A stretch of 64,000 nucleotides of DNA from Zygaena filipendulae (GCA_907165275.2 OU015659.1:6366501-6430500), one strand, 5' to 3'; numbered from the stretch's first letter, positions 13,601 to 38,369 are shown. The notes: generated by a model not told the origin, from the letters alone. Made by a program: numbers and translations.

Positions 13601-13812
13601 TGTTAAACAAGGACCAAGAAAGTTGTGAGTGGAACAACGTCGGCGGACCACCGAGCTACACACAAGTCGAGAAGGACAATGACAGACGTACGATGGTCAT
13701 GACCAACCAATGGGTGAGACGGCCGGTAGTAAGGCGGGAGAGTGTCTGGTTGGAAGACGAACTCTTCGAAATGACGAGGCGGCCTCAAGATGAACTTACC
13801 ACTGAACTATAA
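4410..13812 (+). CDS. Type I membrane protein: furin-like Cys-rich ectodomain, two cytoplasmic PPxY motifs
   Basis: Six coding exons are read: 4410-4518, 9755-9930, 11899-12075, 12193-12290, 12923-13024 and 13434-13812. All use GT/AG, phases match, and they total 1041 nt (346 aa). Residues 1-20 form a signal peptide (hydrophobic LLALAVLALAGAARA, cleavage likely before QLPP). Exon 2 encodes a furin-like cysteine module with CxxxCxxC, CxxC and CxxxCPxG spacing (about residues 38-90). Exon 3 opens with a membrane helix (about 96-117) followed by a basic RCRRKSR stop-transfer. The cytoplasmic part has a conserved-looking helical region and then two PPSY motifs (265-268 and 293-296), which are typical ligands of WW domains in NEDD4-family ubiquitin ligases. 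I do not recognise the named family. A receptor or adaptor whose turnover depends on WW-domain ligases is inference. Intron 1 is over 5 kb and full of repeats. Confidence 0.82.
4589..4842. repeat. Lepidopteran repeat fragment flanked by direct repeats
   Basis: The core (about 4645-4812) contains GTCCACTGCTGGACATAGGC and CCTCCCCCAAGGATCGCCAC, a sequence very widespread in moth and butterfly genomes. On both sides lies the same sequence, ATTGATATTACCACAGAGAA and a few more bases (left about 4590, right about 4815). This suggests an insertion that duplicated its flank. It lies in intron 1 of the membrane-protein gene. Confidence 0.6.
4843..5743. other. Intronic AT-rich DNA
   Basis: Nothing gene-like is seen. 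It contains runs of TAGGTAGGTACCTACGTA-type motifs near 5130-5160. Part of intron 1 of the Cys-rich membrane-protein gene. Confidence 0.4.
5744..6194. repeat. Foldback element with GCACACTATGCGA ends
   Basis: The left end reads GCGCACACTATGCGA and the right end TCGCATAGTGTGCACAGCC, an inverted pair. The interior is rich in CGACAGCGACAG / GTCGTCGAC words that also pair across the centre. The open frames on both strands here come from this symmetry and are not genes. Likely a non-autonomous TIR transposon of about 450 bp in intron 1. Confidence 0.65.
6266..6320. repeat. Terminal fragment of the GCCGCACTCAGAGTCG family
   Basis: AAGTAATCATTAAAACGACTCTGAGTGCGG is the reverse complement of the block starting at 63838 and resembles 61501-61535, so it is a truncated copy of a dispersed inverted-repeat family. 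Confidence 0.5.
6358..6594. repeat. MITE family B, copy 1 (AGATAAGCAATA ends)
   Basis: The element starts TGGATGCAGATAAGCAATA and ends TATTGCTTATCTATGTCCA, which are matching terminal inverted repeats. Just inside are TGTTAACCCAC and GTGGGTTAACACA. Its length is 237 bp with an AT-rich interior and no coding content. Other copies are at 18584 and 46946. A non-autonomous DNA transposon in intron 1. Confidence 0.85.
6811..7092. repeat. Inverted-repeat element with AATACAGTTGC ends
   Basis: The left boundary AATACAGTTGC is matched by GCAACTGTATT at the right boundary, about 280 bp apart. Two overlapping short frames inside do not resemble known proteins. Confidence 0.45.
7117..7226. repeat. Short hairpin element
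   Basis: GCGGAACCGTCATTGCAACTAG near the left pairs imperfectly with CTTTGCAATGACAGGGTTTC near the right; GTTCCGAC and GTCGGAAC complete the arms. It is a stem of about 40 bp with a short GC-rich loop. Confidence 0.5.
7555..8412. repeat. CCGACTTCC repeat family, copy 1, with poly-T tract
   Basis: It starts with AACCGACTTCCAAAAAGGAG, then a pure 47-nt T run (7602-7648). Two tandemly related blocks follow (about 7735-7900 and 7985-8165), each containing GGGATCTTGGAGAAATCGAG and a GATTTGGG or similar block. The same blocks recur at 52840-53440. The 175-aa open frame starting in the poly-T is an artefact of this repeat. Whether this is a LINE-derived or TIR element is unclear. Confidence 0.65.
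8413..8817. repeat. Long hairpin: two 160-bp arms, about 99% identical
   Basis: Bases 8413-8572 are matched by the reverse complement of 8658-8817, with about two mismatches visible near the loop (GGTATGAAGTCGG against GGTTTGAATTCGG). The loop is 85 bases. Both arms contain CCGACTTCCAAAAACAAA, so the hairpin ends in the same signature as the family that starts at 7555. The mirrored 76-aa frames at this site share their first residues because of the symmetry. The identity suggests a recent event or ongoing gene conversion. It lies in intron 1 of the membrane-protein gene. Confidence 0.9.
8818..9480. other. Intronic AT-rich DNA
   Basis: No gene is recognised. TATATTTATTTATT-type low complexity occurs around 9250-9290. 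The 77-aa frame at 9143 has no family resemblance. Confidence 0.35.
9482..9706. repeat. TIR element, CAGGGATCTTATTCACTA ends
   Basis: The left end CAGGGATCTTATTCACTATA pairs with the right end TAGTGAATAAGAGCCCAGG. A similar end (CCAGGGCTCTTATTCACTAT) is found alone at 21993, so this is a small family. It ends 49 bp before coding exon 2 of the membrane-protein gene, close to its branch-point region. Confidence 0.65.
10105..10405 (+). mobile_element. Non-autonomous Helitron-like element
   Basis: The 5' end is A|TCTATACATATACATA and the 3' end is CGCGGGCACAGCTAG|T: TC at the start, CTAG at the end, inserted between A and T, as Helitrons do. A GC-rich stretch just before the 3' end (GGTGAAACCGCGGGC) fits the terminal hairpin region. 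It has no coding capacity. The same ends recur near 22166, 26005, 35904 and others. It lies in intron 2 of the membrane-protein gene. Confidence 0.7.
10406..11898. other. Intronic DNA with a degraded Helitron-like fragment
   Basis: No exon was found. A piece around 11190-11330 contains GAATTCCGAAATAAAAGTA and CTATGTCCTTCTCTGTACCC, the internal part of the Helitron-like family in reverse orientation. The rest is AT-rich. Confidence 0.4.
12291..12922. other. Intron 4 of the membrane-protein gene
   Basis: This stretch of 632 bases is AT-rich with TAGGTACCTACC motifs (12745-12756), and I see nothing else in it. Confidence 0.5.
13025..13433. other. Intron 5 of the membrane-protein gene
   Basis: An open frame starting at 13288 runs through the acceptor into exon 6. 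The CAG at 13431-13433 gives the correct phase with exon 5, so the part before 13434 is intronic. No repeats are recognised. Confidence 0.55.
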
Positions 13813-14844
13813 TAATTAAGAGATTTTTTATGCTTAAGTATAGGTATTAGTTTTATTTATGATCGTTTCTTCCAGTTTTCTAGACGTAACATAGAGAATC
13901 TACAAGAAAACTTTTAAAACAAGTACAAAGATAACAATAATATAATCGCGTACGGCGGGCGTAGGTGCCTAGACCTACCTATACGTTATAAACTACCTTC
14001 TGGAAATATTTTCTTGCAAAGAAATATAATGCACCATTTATTTACCTATTTGCATACCTAATAGGTAAAAAGTAGGTAGACAGTAGACACGCAATTATGT
14101 ACCTTAGTTATACTTACCTTTAGTGCCTAGATATCTATTATTTATTAACGTATCTAGACGTAACGTTTAGAGGTTATATTGTAGCGATATTTCAGTTTTC
14201 TACCCTATCTAGTTCTGTGTTCTACCCTACATGTTCATAGAACTAGAAATAGCTTTATGTACATGCTTTATTAATTTATGCCAAGTATATGTATAAGGTA
14301 CCTTTCAATCCTATAGGTACCTACATTATGACTGTGTATCTTGTATAAGGAGCAGAGACAGGCTTTGTAAAGCTTTAGTGGAAAGTTAGGTTCCAATAAG
14401 TAACGTATGTTGGTAGGTACCCAATTAAAGTTATAGAATTAGCATTGATACATTGGTTTATTAAAAAAATTTAAATATTATACCTACTGATATTATACAT
14501 AGATACCCAACCGTATTACGTAGGCATAAGGTCGTATGACCGTGTTTAAAAAAAAACAAAAATGTGAATATTCGACGAGCTATTCTATATCAATCCTTGG
14601 TTGTTCCATATTTTTATGTACCTACCTACCATGCGTTTACTTCAAGTGTGCAAAACCTACATCTTGCACGTTATTCCTGCGTTTAGAAACGGCGCCATCA
14701 AATAAATATGGTTTTGTATTTTGAACAGTGACTACAGCACCTACCCTTTATAGTCAAACGTAGGTCCCGTTTGCCGATGTGGAAGCACCGCAACCGTAAC
14801 ATTACGCAAATATTGCCGATCGTTTGTTAGCGGATGATTATTAT
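13813..14844. other. 3' region of the membrane-protein gene
   Basis: This is probable 3' UTR and flank. AATAAA at 14701-14706 is a candidate polyadenylation signal, but others less canonical (an ATTAAA near 14424) are possible. TAGGTACCTAC motifs are frequent. No coding sequence is seen. Confidence 0.4.
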
Positions 14845-14982
14845 GCCCGCTCCACATTCACGCGAGAATCTTGCGAGAATGCGAGAAAACCACAAGAACG
14901 TGAATGTGGAGCCGATGTTCTCCGCCGTTTCTCGTGGTTTTTTCGCGTTCTCGCAAGATTCTCGCGTGTATGTGGAGCGGGC
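14845..14982. repeat. Hairpin element, GCCCGCTCCACAT ends
   Basis: GCCCGCTCCACATTCACGCG at the left pairs with CGCGTGTATGTGGAGCGGGC at the right. The arms are about 48 bp each and continue through GAGAATCTTGCGAGAA, around a 40-base loop. Few mismatches are visible. A foldback MITE between the two plus-strand genes. Confidence 0.8.
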
Positions 14983-15149
14983 TTTACAATACGAATAGGT
15001 ATTAGATATTATATTGTGTGTTTATTATTATAACTAAATATAACCAAAGTAATTAAGTTAAGATTTCTAGTCTTTACAATATTTTGGTTTATCTACCGAA
15101 ACTATTTGTTATATTATAAAAAAAAATGCAACAAATAAATACTAGATTT

Positions 15150-15542
15150 AGGTCCGTATTCCAGAAGGTGACTCAGATCATGTTTCTCTTGAGATTAGTT
15201 TTAAGCTCAAATCACAACTCAAGCGTACATCTTATTATAGAATGCGTTTTAAGTTCTAATCACTTCTGAACTCTGATTGGTCCTAATCACTTAAACTAGT
15301 CTTGAGTAGAAATTTTGAACTCTGATTGGTTGAGTGGTCTTGACATGACAGACGTAAACAAAGATCAAATCTTTGCTTGAATATAGATTAGTACTCAAAC
15401 GTCGTTCTAGATTAAGGAAATAATTCAGCTGATTGTTGATTGATGAATCTAGTTTCAAGCAAGGTTTTAAAATTAAAGCTTTACTTGAAATTAGTTTTAA
15501 AACTAGATTCATGACTTGAGTAACCTTTTGAAATACGGACCT
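15150..15542. repeat. TIR element, AGGTCCGTATTCCAG ends
   Basis: The left end AGGTCCGTATTCCAGAAGGT and the right end ACCTTTTGAAATACGGACCT form imperfect terminal inverted repeats that extend inward (TCATG, then AAACTAG/CTAGTTT). The interior repeats CTTGA/TCAAG and AATCAC words. It is 393 bp. The open frame on the minus strand inside is not a gene. Confidence 0.75.
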
Positions 15543-17369
15543 CAGAGTTGATATAAAAAAATTACCCACATATTATAGTGACTTGTTAAAATATTGTGTT
15601 AACATCTAAAATATTTTCCTACTAATTTCCAACGAATTATGTTTAGAAGTAGATAATTTAATTTAAATAATGGTAAGTAGGTATAGGTAGGTATCTGAAT
15701 ATTTCATTTAGTATTTTTATACGTAAGTCCGTTATCAAAAAATATATAAAGAGTATTGTAAATCTTGTTACATAAGTTGTTGTTTTTCTTGTGCAATACC
15801 TAACACCGCTTAGATACCAAACAGGGGCCTCGGGCTCAGCTTACTCCAGTCTAGTACCTAGGCATACGTATAATGTTATACTTAGATTTTATTATCGGCG
15901 CCCCAGTGCAATCATACGCTCGACTCGTAAATCAGCTATTAAACTAGCGGCTGACTCTAAGAATAAAATCACTGCATGTGCAACCTCCTCCCTGCACCTC
16001 CCTGGAAGGAAGGCAGCAGAGGTAACTGCTTCGACGCAGAGCCCCCTACAGTGAGGCGTAGGCAATTCTGCGCTGTTCGCCTATACGGACGGAAGTTACA
16101 TAATATCGAATGACGTACATAGGTACTAGGAAGGAATCGAAGAATCGGATGCGAAAACCCTCCCTATGCAGCAGGGGTAAACAATTTTTTGCCAAAGATA
16201 GCACTTAAGCTTCAAAATAGGCACCTTTTTTAACATACTCACTTTTCCATACAAAAAATTGATTATGGGCTACGGCGGCTCGTTGTCTTGAGAAGTGTAT
16301 TAACATAAAATAATAGCGTGCTACTGGAGAGTTTGTTGCGCAGCTTCTTCTCTTAGCACGTAGTGATTATATGATCTTTGCTTAGCTTCACTAGGAAACT
16401 GTGAAGGGTGGATATTTTATGGGTGCTGTCATAAATGTAACTTTGTTGACGTAAAAAAGAGACAAGATGGGCTAAATTTGAATAAATGATTTGACTTTGA
16501 CTTTGAATTGACACTGGCAAATAAAGTAAATGAATCCAAGGTATGTAATAAAAAAAAATTGATGTCAAAATTGACATTTGTCAATTTAAACTTGACAAGT
16601 CTGAGTTTTGACACTTGACAGACACATCACACAACGACGGGCATTGATTTCGATTGTTGGAAATTGAAAATTGAAAGTTTATGTTGGTCGGAAATCGGAA
16701 TTTATTTTATTCGGCTGATCAGAGTAAAAAATCTGAATTAACGTACCTATCAGAGAGTAATTTAATCACTTTTTGATTTTAAATAAGAAAATACTAGAAT
16801 TTTTTTCGTGTTTTATGTTTGTATGTAGTTATTTGTAATAATTATTATCTTTGAGAATTAATAACAATGTCACAGGTAAAACGCAACGGTATCCACGATA
16901 TTATGCGCTTTCATTTAACTCCATATAAATATTATTTCTTTTAACTTCATTTATATATTTTCTTTATAGATACAGGCACTGGCCCACCTCTTCCTTTTAT
17001 CTTTCAGAATTAAATCTGTGTTTATCCTTGTCAACATCGTAATTTATAATTCATCGTACCTATCTGTTAACAAATCGGGCCAAGCTTTGTTCTGTAACTA
17101 TAGCTATTATTTCCAAGAAAATTCTTGAAAATAATCTTTCGTTTTCAGGTAACATATTAAAAGCACTTATGGCGTAATAATTTCGGAGTGAGTATCGGAA
17201 ACAAAGCAGACAACATTTAAGCCAAATGGTAAGTTCATCCATGAGAGTAGTTATAAGTTGAATAATATAAATGTATTTTAAAAAATATATCTTTTTAGTG
17301 CAGTGTCTTTTTTATAAAACACACTTTTTATGGATTGATAGTAGGTACAATTTTTTAAATACGTTTCAG
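15543..17369. other. Intergenic region upstream of phtf
   Basis: AT-rich, with a LINE-like tail around 16477-16510 (GAATAAATGATTTGACTTTG). ATG-containing short exons with good donors occur (for example CAAATG|GTAAGT ending at 17228), and one may be a phtf 5' UTR exon. I cannot place the transcription start. Confidence 0.35.
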
Positions 17370-17430
17370 CTTTCAATTGTGGTTGAATTAACATTATCTG
17401 CAACTACTAACTTCACACATTCAGCCTACG
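17370..17430 (+). other. Probable 5' UTR part of the first phtf coding exon
   Basis: A good acceptor (AATACGTTTCAG) ends at 17369, and the sequence then runs to the ATG at 17431 without another ATG in frame. This is consistent with an upstream non-coding exon spliced here. Confidence 0.4.
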
Positions 17431-32171
<14,741 letters not shown>

Positions 32172-32629
32172 CTTATATTCATATCATTTTACTAAAATCG
32201 CTTTGTAAAAGAGTATTCGATTTTAGTAATGTAGTTTTAGACTTTCTTCAATTAGCTGTGGCGGATTTACATAGGTATTTGCCGCCAGTGGGCTATTCAA
32301 ATTTTGCCATCATTTTACTTACAATTTTTTTTATCAATGAAGTTGTAACTTAATTATTTATGTCTACTAGTGGATCAATATGTCAGTTCCTAGATTTTTT
32401 TGACAACCCAACGATATAGGTATGGCACAAGAAATAGTTTTATGGTAAAATTTTGGCTCCAAATTTATCCTGTTGGTAAATCCGCCATTGTCTATTTGTG
32501 ACGAATTCCAGTTACAACCGTTTTCGATAAGAATTAGGTACGGATCTATCCATCATTCTGCATTATCCAAGTAAAAAAAAATCTATTAAACCCATAAATT
32601 TTTGCGTTTCTATAACAATTTATGTGTTA

Positions 32630-32826
32630 GGGCGGACGCCCACGAGCAACTTTTGTCTTCGCAACTAATTTGTCTTTCACATCAAGTCTACGGGTTAGTA
32701 TGAAAGTGCGCACATGTAGCGACGCGACAGTCAGGAGACTTTTGACGCACTTTCATACTAACCCGTAGACTTGATGTGAAAGACAAATTAGTTGCGAAGA
32801 CAAAAGTTGCTCGTGGGCGCCCGCCC
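32630..32826. repeat. Near-perfect hairpin MITE, 81-bp arms, TTA target duplication
   Basis: Arms 32630-32710 and 32746-32826 are reverse complements with one mismatch seen (GGGCGGACGCCC against GGGCGGGCGCCC). They are separated by a 35-base loop and flanked on both sides by TTA. The arms contain CACGAGCAACTTTTGTCTTC. The identity implies a recent insertion. It lies about 460 bp past the phtf stop. Confidence 0.9.
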
Positions 32827-32844
32827 TTAGAAATTAAATTGAAT

Positions 32845-32920
32845 AAATTTTTTACTTAGCTCGCACGTCGTTTAGACATGTAGTTTTGTCTAAACGACGT
32901 GCGAGCTAAGTAAAAAATTT
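32845..32920. repeat. Perfect palindromic hairpin, 34-bp arms
   Basis: AAATTTTTTACTTAGCTCGC and the rest of the left arm (32845-32878) are exactly repeated in reverse complement at 32887-32920 around an 8-base loop (TGTAGTTT). It begins only 18 bp after the 32630-32826 hairpin. It would fold into a long perfect stem on either strand. Confidence 0.92.
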
Positions 32921-32926
32921 ACGGCG

Positions 32927-34309
32927 ACGTATTAAAAACGGCCGTCCGTCAGTCGTTAAGATTTGAACTACTGCTATTTAAAGGACGGCGACGGATGGAT
33001 AAAGTATGTTATTGATCATGTCGTATTTTACGGAGTTAAATTGGTTTGCAAATCGCCTAAAGTGGGCGATCGCTAAGACTCGAAAGTCATCGTAATTTAT
33101 ACCGACCTTTGTTTAATTTTAAGACCAAAAAATATAATTAATCATATCACAGTTTTGGCGCATTACAAACTGAAAAACCGGCCAAAAGTAATTATATGTT
33201 TTGAATTTGTGATAATACGGTGCAGTTCTTAGATGCTACTATTGTTTAAAAAGTCTTTATGACTATTATACTACTACTACTCTGGTTCTACTTTGGTTTG
33301 ACAAAATCTGTATAGAGTTATGTAGGTACAATATTCGATTTACTGGGTGTTAATTTGCTTTCTCACCAAAACGGATATTATTATACCCTCTGCTGATAGT
33401 AAAATATAAATACCTAAATAAACAAATGATGAGAAAAATTATACAAATTCTATTTACGCTATTTAACTTTATCTACATTACCATGCCAATAACAGTAATT
33501 TTATCGTAGAACATGCGTATAGTTATTGGAGCGGAGATAGTGCGTTGCTTTATTCTTATAGATAACAAAAAAGTTTTATTTGAAATATCTGTCCTTCAAT
33601 ATCAATGATTTAGGTTGTTAAAATAATAATTAAAAAATATTTCTTTATTTATTTATCACAGTTTTAGTTTACAATTATCTACTATTTCGTCAGTAAAAGC
33701 AAGAATGCAAATTGGCACCTAGTATTGCGCTATTATATGTGTCGATGAATAGTTTACTGAAATCTCTCATTATTCGGTATCGAATGGAATTAATTATGAA
33801 GATCTAACTATGCCTAAGAAGTAGAAATAGTTTTGGCAAATATTTATATGAATTGATAATTTCTTTCTCTACTTTTTTTACAATCACGCGGAATGAGTTG
33901 TCAATTTAAATTTCCTACTTAAGCATGATCTAGATTATAGTATTTATTTAGTAAGACTTGACTGTAGTATTTTACTGAAATCGTTTTGATCTCACTGCTT
34001 CATAGGTATTAGCAGACATTTCCGAGCAAGTAGGATAAAATGAAATAACTCTCATTTTAAACTTTTCAACTTTAATGAAATGAAATAAATTTCTTCACAA
34101 GTACATTAATAAGCCTTATTAACAATGAGTAGATAAAATCTTAAATTGCTTTAAAAAGCGCAAACTTTGAAGCGATTTCTCGTTATTACAATTTTTACTG
34201 TTTTCACTGTCAGCAAATTTTGTTGTGCTAGTTAGTTACATTTTTGCATTTACCTTTACAACTAGGGCCATTTTGTTTGTTCATGTTCATTTTGAAACAG
34301 ATGCGGATA
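32927..34309. other. Intergenic AT-rich DNA between phtf and LUC7L
   Basis: No gene and no clear element is seen. The two flanking genes converge on this intergenic block. Confidence 0.4.
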
Positions 34310-34740
34310 CTAGGCACGACGACGGGGTATAAAAATCAAAATTCTATTTAGTACATCAATTGTAATTATATTATAGAAGAAAAATGAGACACGTGTTTTT
34401 TGCTCTTTCAAATGATTGAAAAAATACTTAACACACATTGAAGTTTAGGAGTGGCAGCCCATGACGTCATAACTAAGTATAAAGTGTACCTAGGCGTGAC
34501 GTCACACGGAATTTCAACTCAATGTATCGCTGTTACTTTTTGATTACGTTAAAAAAGGAAAAATATATAGACATAGACATAACTTTATTTGGTATCACAA
34601 AATTTCTTAAAAGTAATACATGCATCACATATGAGTCGTATACAGTTGCGTGATGCCAGTAGGTACGTGTCTAATATTTTTCGCTCTGTATCAATTTATA
34701 GTACTACTAAGTAGTTCAACTGATAGTACAAATTATACAA
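34310..34740. repeat. MITE family A, copy 4, interrupted by a retroelement fragment
   Basis: Left end GGTATAAAAATCAAAATTCT, core TAGGAGTGGCAGCCCATGACG, then TGACGTCAC and TCAATGTATCGCTGTTA. At about 34563-34665 an unrelated block (TAGACATAGACATAACTTTA ... GCGTGATGCCAGTAG) splits the element before GTACGTGTCTAATATTTTTC resumes. Confidence 0.7.
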
Positions 34741-35590
34741 TCCTGTATTTATTCATAGATGACTAGAAGACGGAATTTACCCATCTAGCCACCTGTAACC
34801 GCAACTGTTTTGAACATAAAACGTTGACTGCAGTCGCAATTCTTTTGCTGACGTTATCATAAGATTGTACTCAAGTGACGTACTCGCCATTCTTTTCTAA
34901 TCTTTTTTATTGAAGAATCCTAGTTCCTAATAAGTTGTTATTTAAATCTTTTTCATTTTAGTATAGAAGTGATGAAGCTTGATTTAAGTAGAATTGTGGT
35001 TTTATCTTTGAAAGTGTTTCTATGCCTAGATAAACTTCGCATTATTTAACTACCACAGTGCAGTTTTATGTGCGAGTTTTTAATAACAATTCGATATTTT
35101 TCATTACTCGCTAGTCTCTAGGTACTTTGGTAGGCAGCGTTGGGACGTTTTATAATCATTCTTGTAACAGTTGTAACGATAACGTTTGCCATAAACCTTA
35201 CCTTTTGTTACGCTATGCCATAATATACTTACCTATCAATAACTCTGTGCCTATTTTTTCCTTAGTTTAATTATTCATATGCTGTTTTTTATTTACCTAA
35301 TAAGTAAATACCTTATATATTTTAATCAGGGTGCTTACATAATATTTTCGTTACTTTTACATTTTATTCGTTAGGTACTATGCTTCATAGTAGACACTTA
35401 ACTAGGGGTTATTACACGTTAAAAGACCGAATAGTTGTTAAATAAAGAAAAAAATGGTGTAAGGTTTAGATAGGTAGCATGAAATGCAGGAATGAATAGT
35501 GAAATTTATGCAATAAAATATATATCCACGTAAATAATGGTTTTACTCTCTCGTCTACCAACCCATTTTTAGATTTAAATTATTAGTAAA
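34741..35590. other. Intergenic AT-rich DNA
   Basis: No gene or repeat recognised. Confidence 0.35.
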
Positions 35591-35596
35591 CTAAAT

Positions 35597-35904
35597 GGTG
35601 CCCGCGGTTTCACCCGCGTGAGATTCTTTATATGTATTATTTCAGGAACTTTTGCGGGCGCAGGCAGAACAACCCGCCAGTTTCATCACAATCGGATCAA
35701 TGGTTTAGGAACGCATAGAGGACAAACATTCATTTGTATTTATAAAGATTAGTAAGAATAATTCCAATTCAATAAGAGAAAACAGTTTTTTTGTAAATTA
35801 GAATGCTACATTATCCCTGAGTAGCATAGGCTATATATTGTAACCCGGAATCCCCACGAGAACTCACGAAATTACCGTGGAAGAAAAGGCGGGAACAACT
35901 AGTC
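35597..35904. repeat. Helitron-like fragments
   Basis: A reverse fragment starts GCCCGCGGTTTCACCCGCGT (35600). A forward fragment ends GGCGGGAACAACTAG|T at 35904 after CCCCACGAGAACTCACGAAA. Both are eroded. Confidence 0.5.
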
Positions 35905-36240
35905 TTTATACATATAAGCATTTCCGTTCGTCGTCTCGCTAAAACTCGAGAACGATTGGACCGATTTGGCTAATTTTGATCTTGAAATATTTGTGAAAGT
36001 TCAGGGTAGCTTTAAGAAGTAAATTAGGCTACTTTGGAGTTTCTGCGGGAAAAACCGACACAACGCAAAAGATGGTCAGACGACATAAAAAAGTAGCTGG
36101 ACAGTTATGGCTAAGGATGACTAAAGACTGAAAAACATGGAAAGTATTGGAGGAGGCCTATGTGTCTATAGGACACACTGACTCGGTATCTATTCCAGAC
36201 TGATGTGCACACAACTAGATATTAGGAAATAAATAAAATA
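35905..36240 (+). repeat. Helitron-like 5' end fused to another repeat
   Basis: Immediately after the CTAG end at 35904, TCTTTATACATATAAGCATT starts a new element head to tail with the previous one. After about 36060 the sequence changes to GACGACATAAAAAAGTAGCT and GGAGGAGGCCTATGTGTC, a different dispersed repeat tail. Confidence 0.5.
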
Positions 36241-37407
36241 AACAAAAATTTAAAAAAATATGTAATTATGTACACACTTAGGCAGTAAATAAAGGCTTAC
36301 TATTTAAAAAAAATATACATATTAAAGATACCAAGTAAATCAAATAATTATTTGTATGTTACGCCAAAATTCTGTTTTGCTTATCTCTATTCTCCCAACA
36401 AAACGAAGAAATTACTTCATTTATAGCTCCTCACAGGTAATATAAAAATAAAACCAAACTGTTCACGGCAACACAAATTTTTATTAAATCATTAATAAAC
36501 AACGCGATAATGTAATATATCTATTTATAGTATAATTAAAAGTACCTACCTATGAATATTGTGTTGTGGCCCAATCGTAAAACTGACCACAGACGTCTTG
36601 TCCAATCATAAATTTACTTTGAAATTCTTTCTACTAAAATCTGTATCGTTAAGTAACAATTCAAAGTTATTGAAGAATAAAAATTTCTAGGACAATAAAC
36701 ACGTCCTAATAAAATTAGGCGCGTCATGATTTGAACAATTTACGGATCCGGTCACGACACAATAATTTACTAGAGCCACCTGCAGAGGGTAATTATCGAA
36801 TGTAATCACTAATTTTTATCGTCTTTAATAAGATAATGGATGCACAACGTTTTAAAAGGAAAAAATGTCATTTCAAATTATTATCGAGTCGGTATTTTTG
36901 TTGTTCAGTGTCTGTTTGTGGAATGTGATAGAAATCAGATCAGACATCTAATCGAGACATCAATAAAAAGCAACATTCATATTCTCTCCAATTCGTGTCT
37001 GACACAGTGCCAAAACCCGCTCATTGTTCAAAGTTAAACCAAAGGAGCTTAACCACGAATTTGGCTAAAACCAGATGGCACGTCAATATTTCTGGCAAAG
37101 CAGTATTACTCTCTTCAAGTGACGCACTACTACAATATCTTATTACATCCCTTAAAACTTACCACACCTAATGTGCATAAAACGAAAAAGTAGCTTATTC
37201 CTTATCTGTACAGTCTAAATAACAAAAATCTATTTAAAGCAAAACCGGATAACAACTTTTTTATTATCCTTAATTATTAGGCTTTGAAATTATCTTTACT
37301 CACCACACTTTAGTCAAATACCTAAAGGATGATTTAAAAGTGGGCGGCGTCAGTTTTATACAAATTCTACAATGACGTATTCCATGTTAAATTCTAGTCG
37401 ACACTGT
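36241..37407. other. Intergenic AT-rich DNA
   Basis: No gene recognised. The 65-aa frame at 36840 has no family signature. Confidence 0.35.
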
Positions 37408-37618
37408 TAGGCTAAGGCCGCACTACAAAGAGCTTCGTTATTGCTAGGAGCCAAGAAATTCGCCGAATGACTAATCCTAGTGAACAGACATTATGTATTG
37501 TATACTATCGCAGCTGGCCACACTGCGAGCGACGCCCCTAGGTAAGAGCTATAGTCATCATGCGATGCCAGTGCAATAAGTGAAGCTTTTTGTAATGTGG
37601 CTAGCGCTAGAGCCTTAA
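37408..37618. repeat. Inverted-repeat element, TTAGGCTAAGGCCGCACTAC end
   Basis: GCCGCACTACAAAGAGCTTC pairs with GAAGCTTTTTGTAATGTGGC. The interior GACGCCCCTAGGTAAGAGC is unlike the surroundings. It is about 210 bp. Confidence 0.55.
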
Positions 37619-38369
37619 AGTTTGAATATATACATGCGTAGACAGAATAAAAACTATATCCCAATGTAAAAAAGCGGAATTACCTTTTTCGGTAGTTTCT
37701 GTGTCATTGATGTGCGTTGGATTTTAATTTTAACACAATGCTAATACAACAAAGCATACTCTGTTGTTGGCGCGGTAAGTGCGGACCGTGGGAGCGACCC
37801 ATACTGGCCTTAGTAGTATGAGAAGCAACTTGAATTGTAGGCTTTTTTGGCATTTATACCATAAAATCAAAGACATCGACCTACTTTCGTTATTGTGTAC
37901 TAAATATCGTTCTTTATATTTAATGATACTTAAAATCCTAATCAAAGGATCTGTTGGTCCAAAACGGCCACTTAGCAAATCTCCTGAAAGCAAATCATTT
38001 TCTTAACTTCTAAAAAATTCATAAACAATTCCCTTATTTTTCATAAAACGACAAGTTCAAAAGAATCTTATTCACGCCATAATATTTGGCGAAGTGCAAT
38101 ATTGCTACACGAATACAATGTGGATTGTATTATTAATCCTATTATGTTTTGTCTAAGTGACCTTTTTACGCCTCATCAGTTCTAAGAGCCGCCCGCACAT
38201 TATAGACTCTTGATCGGTCTTTTAACTACTGTAGAAAACAATCTCTAATGTGCGCACCCGCGCATAATTCATATTTTGAATTCATTGTAGAAAACGAATG
38301 TTAAAAAAGAAAGTGACAGCAACAAACATTGTAATTTTAATCAAGTTAATATCATTCTTTTATTATATA

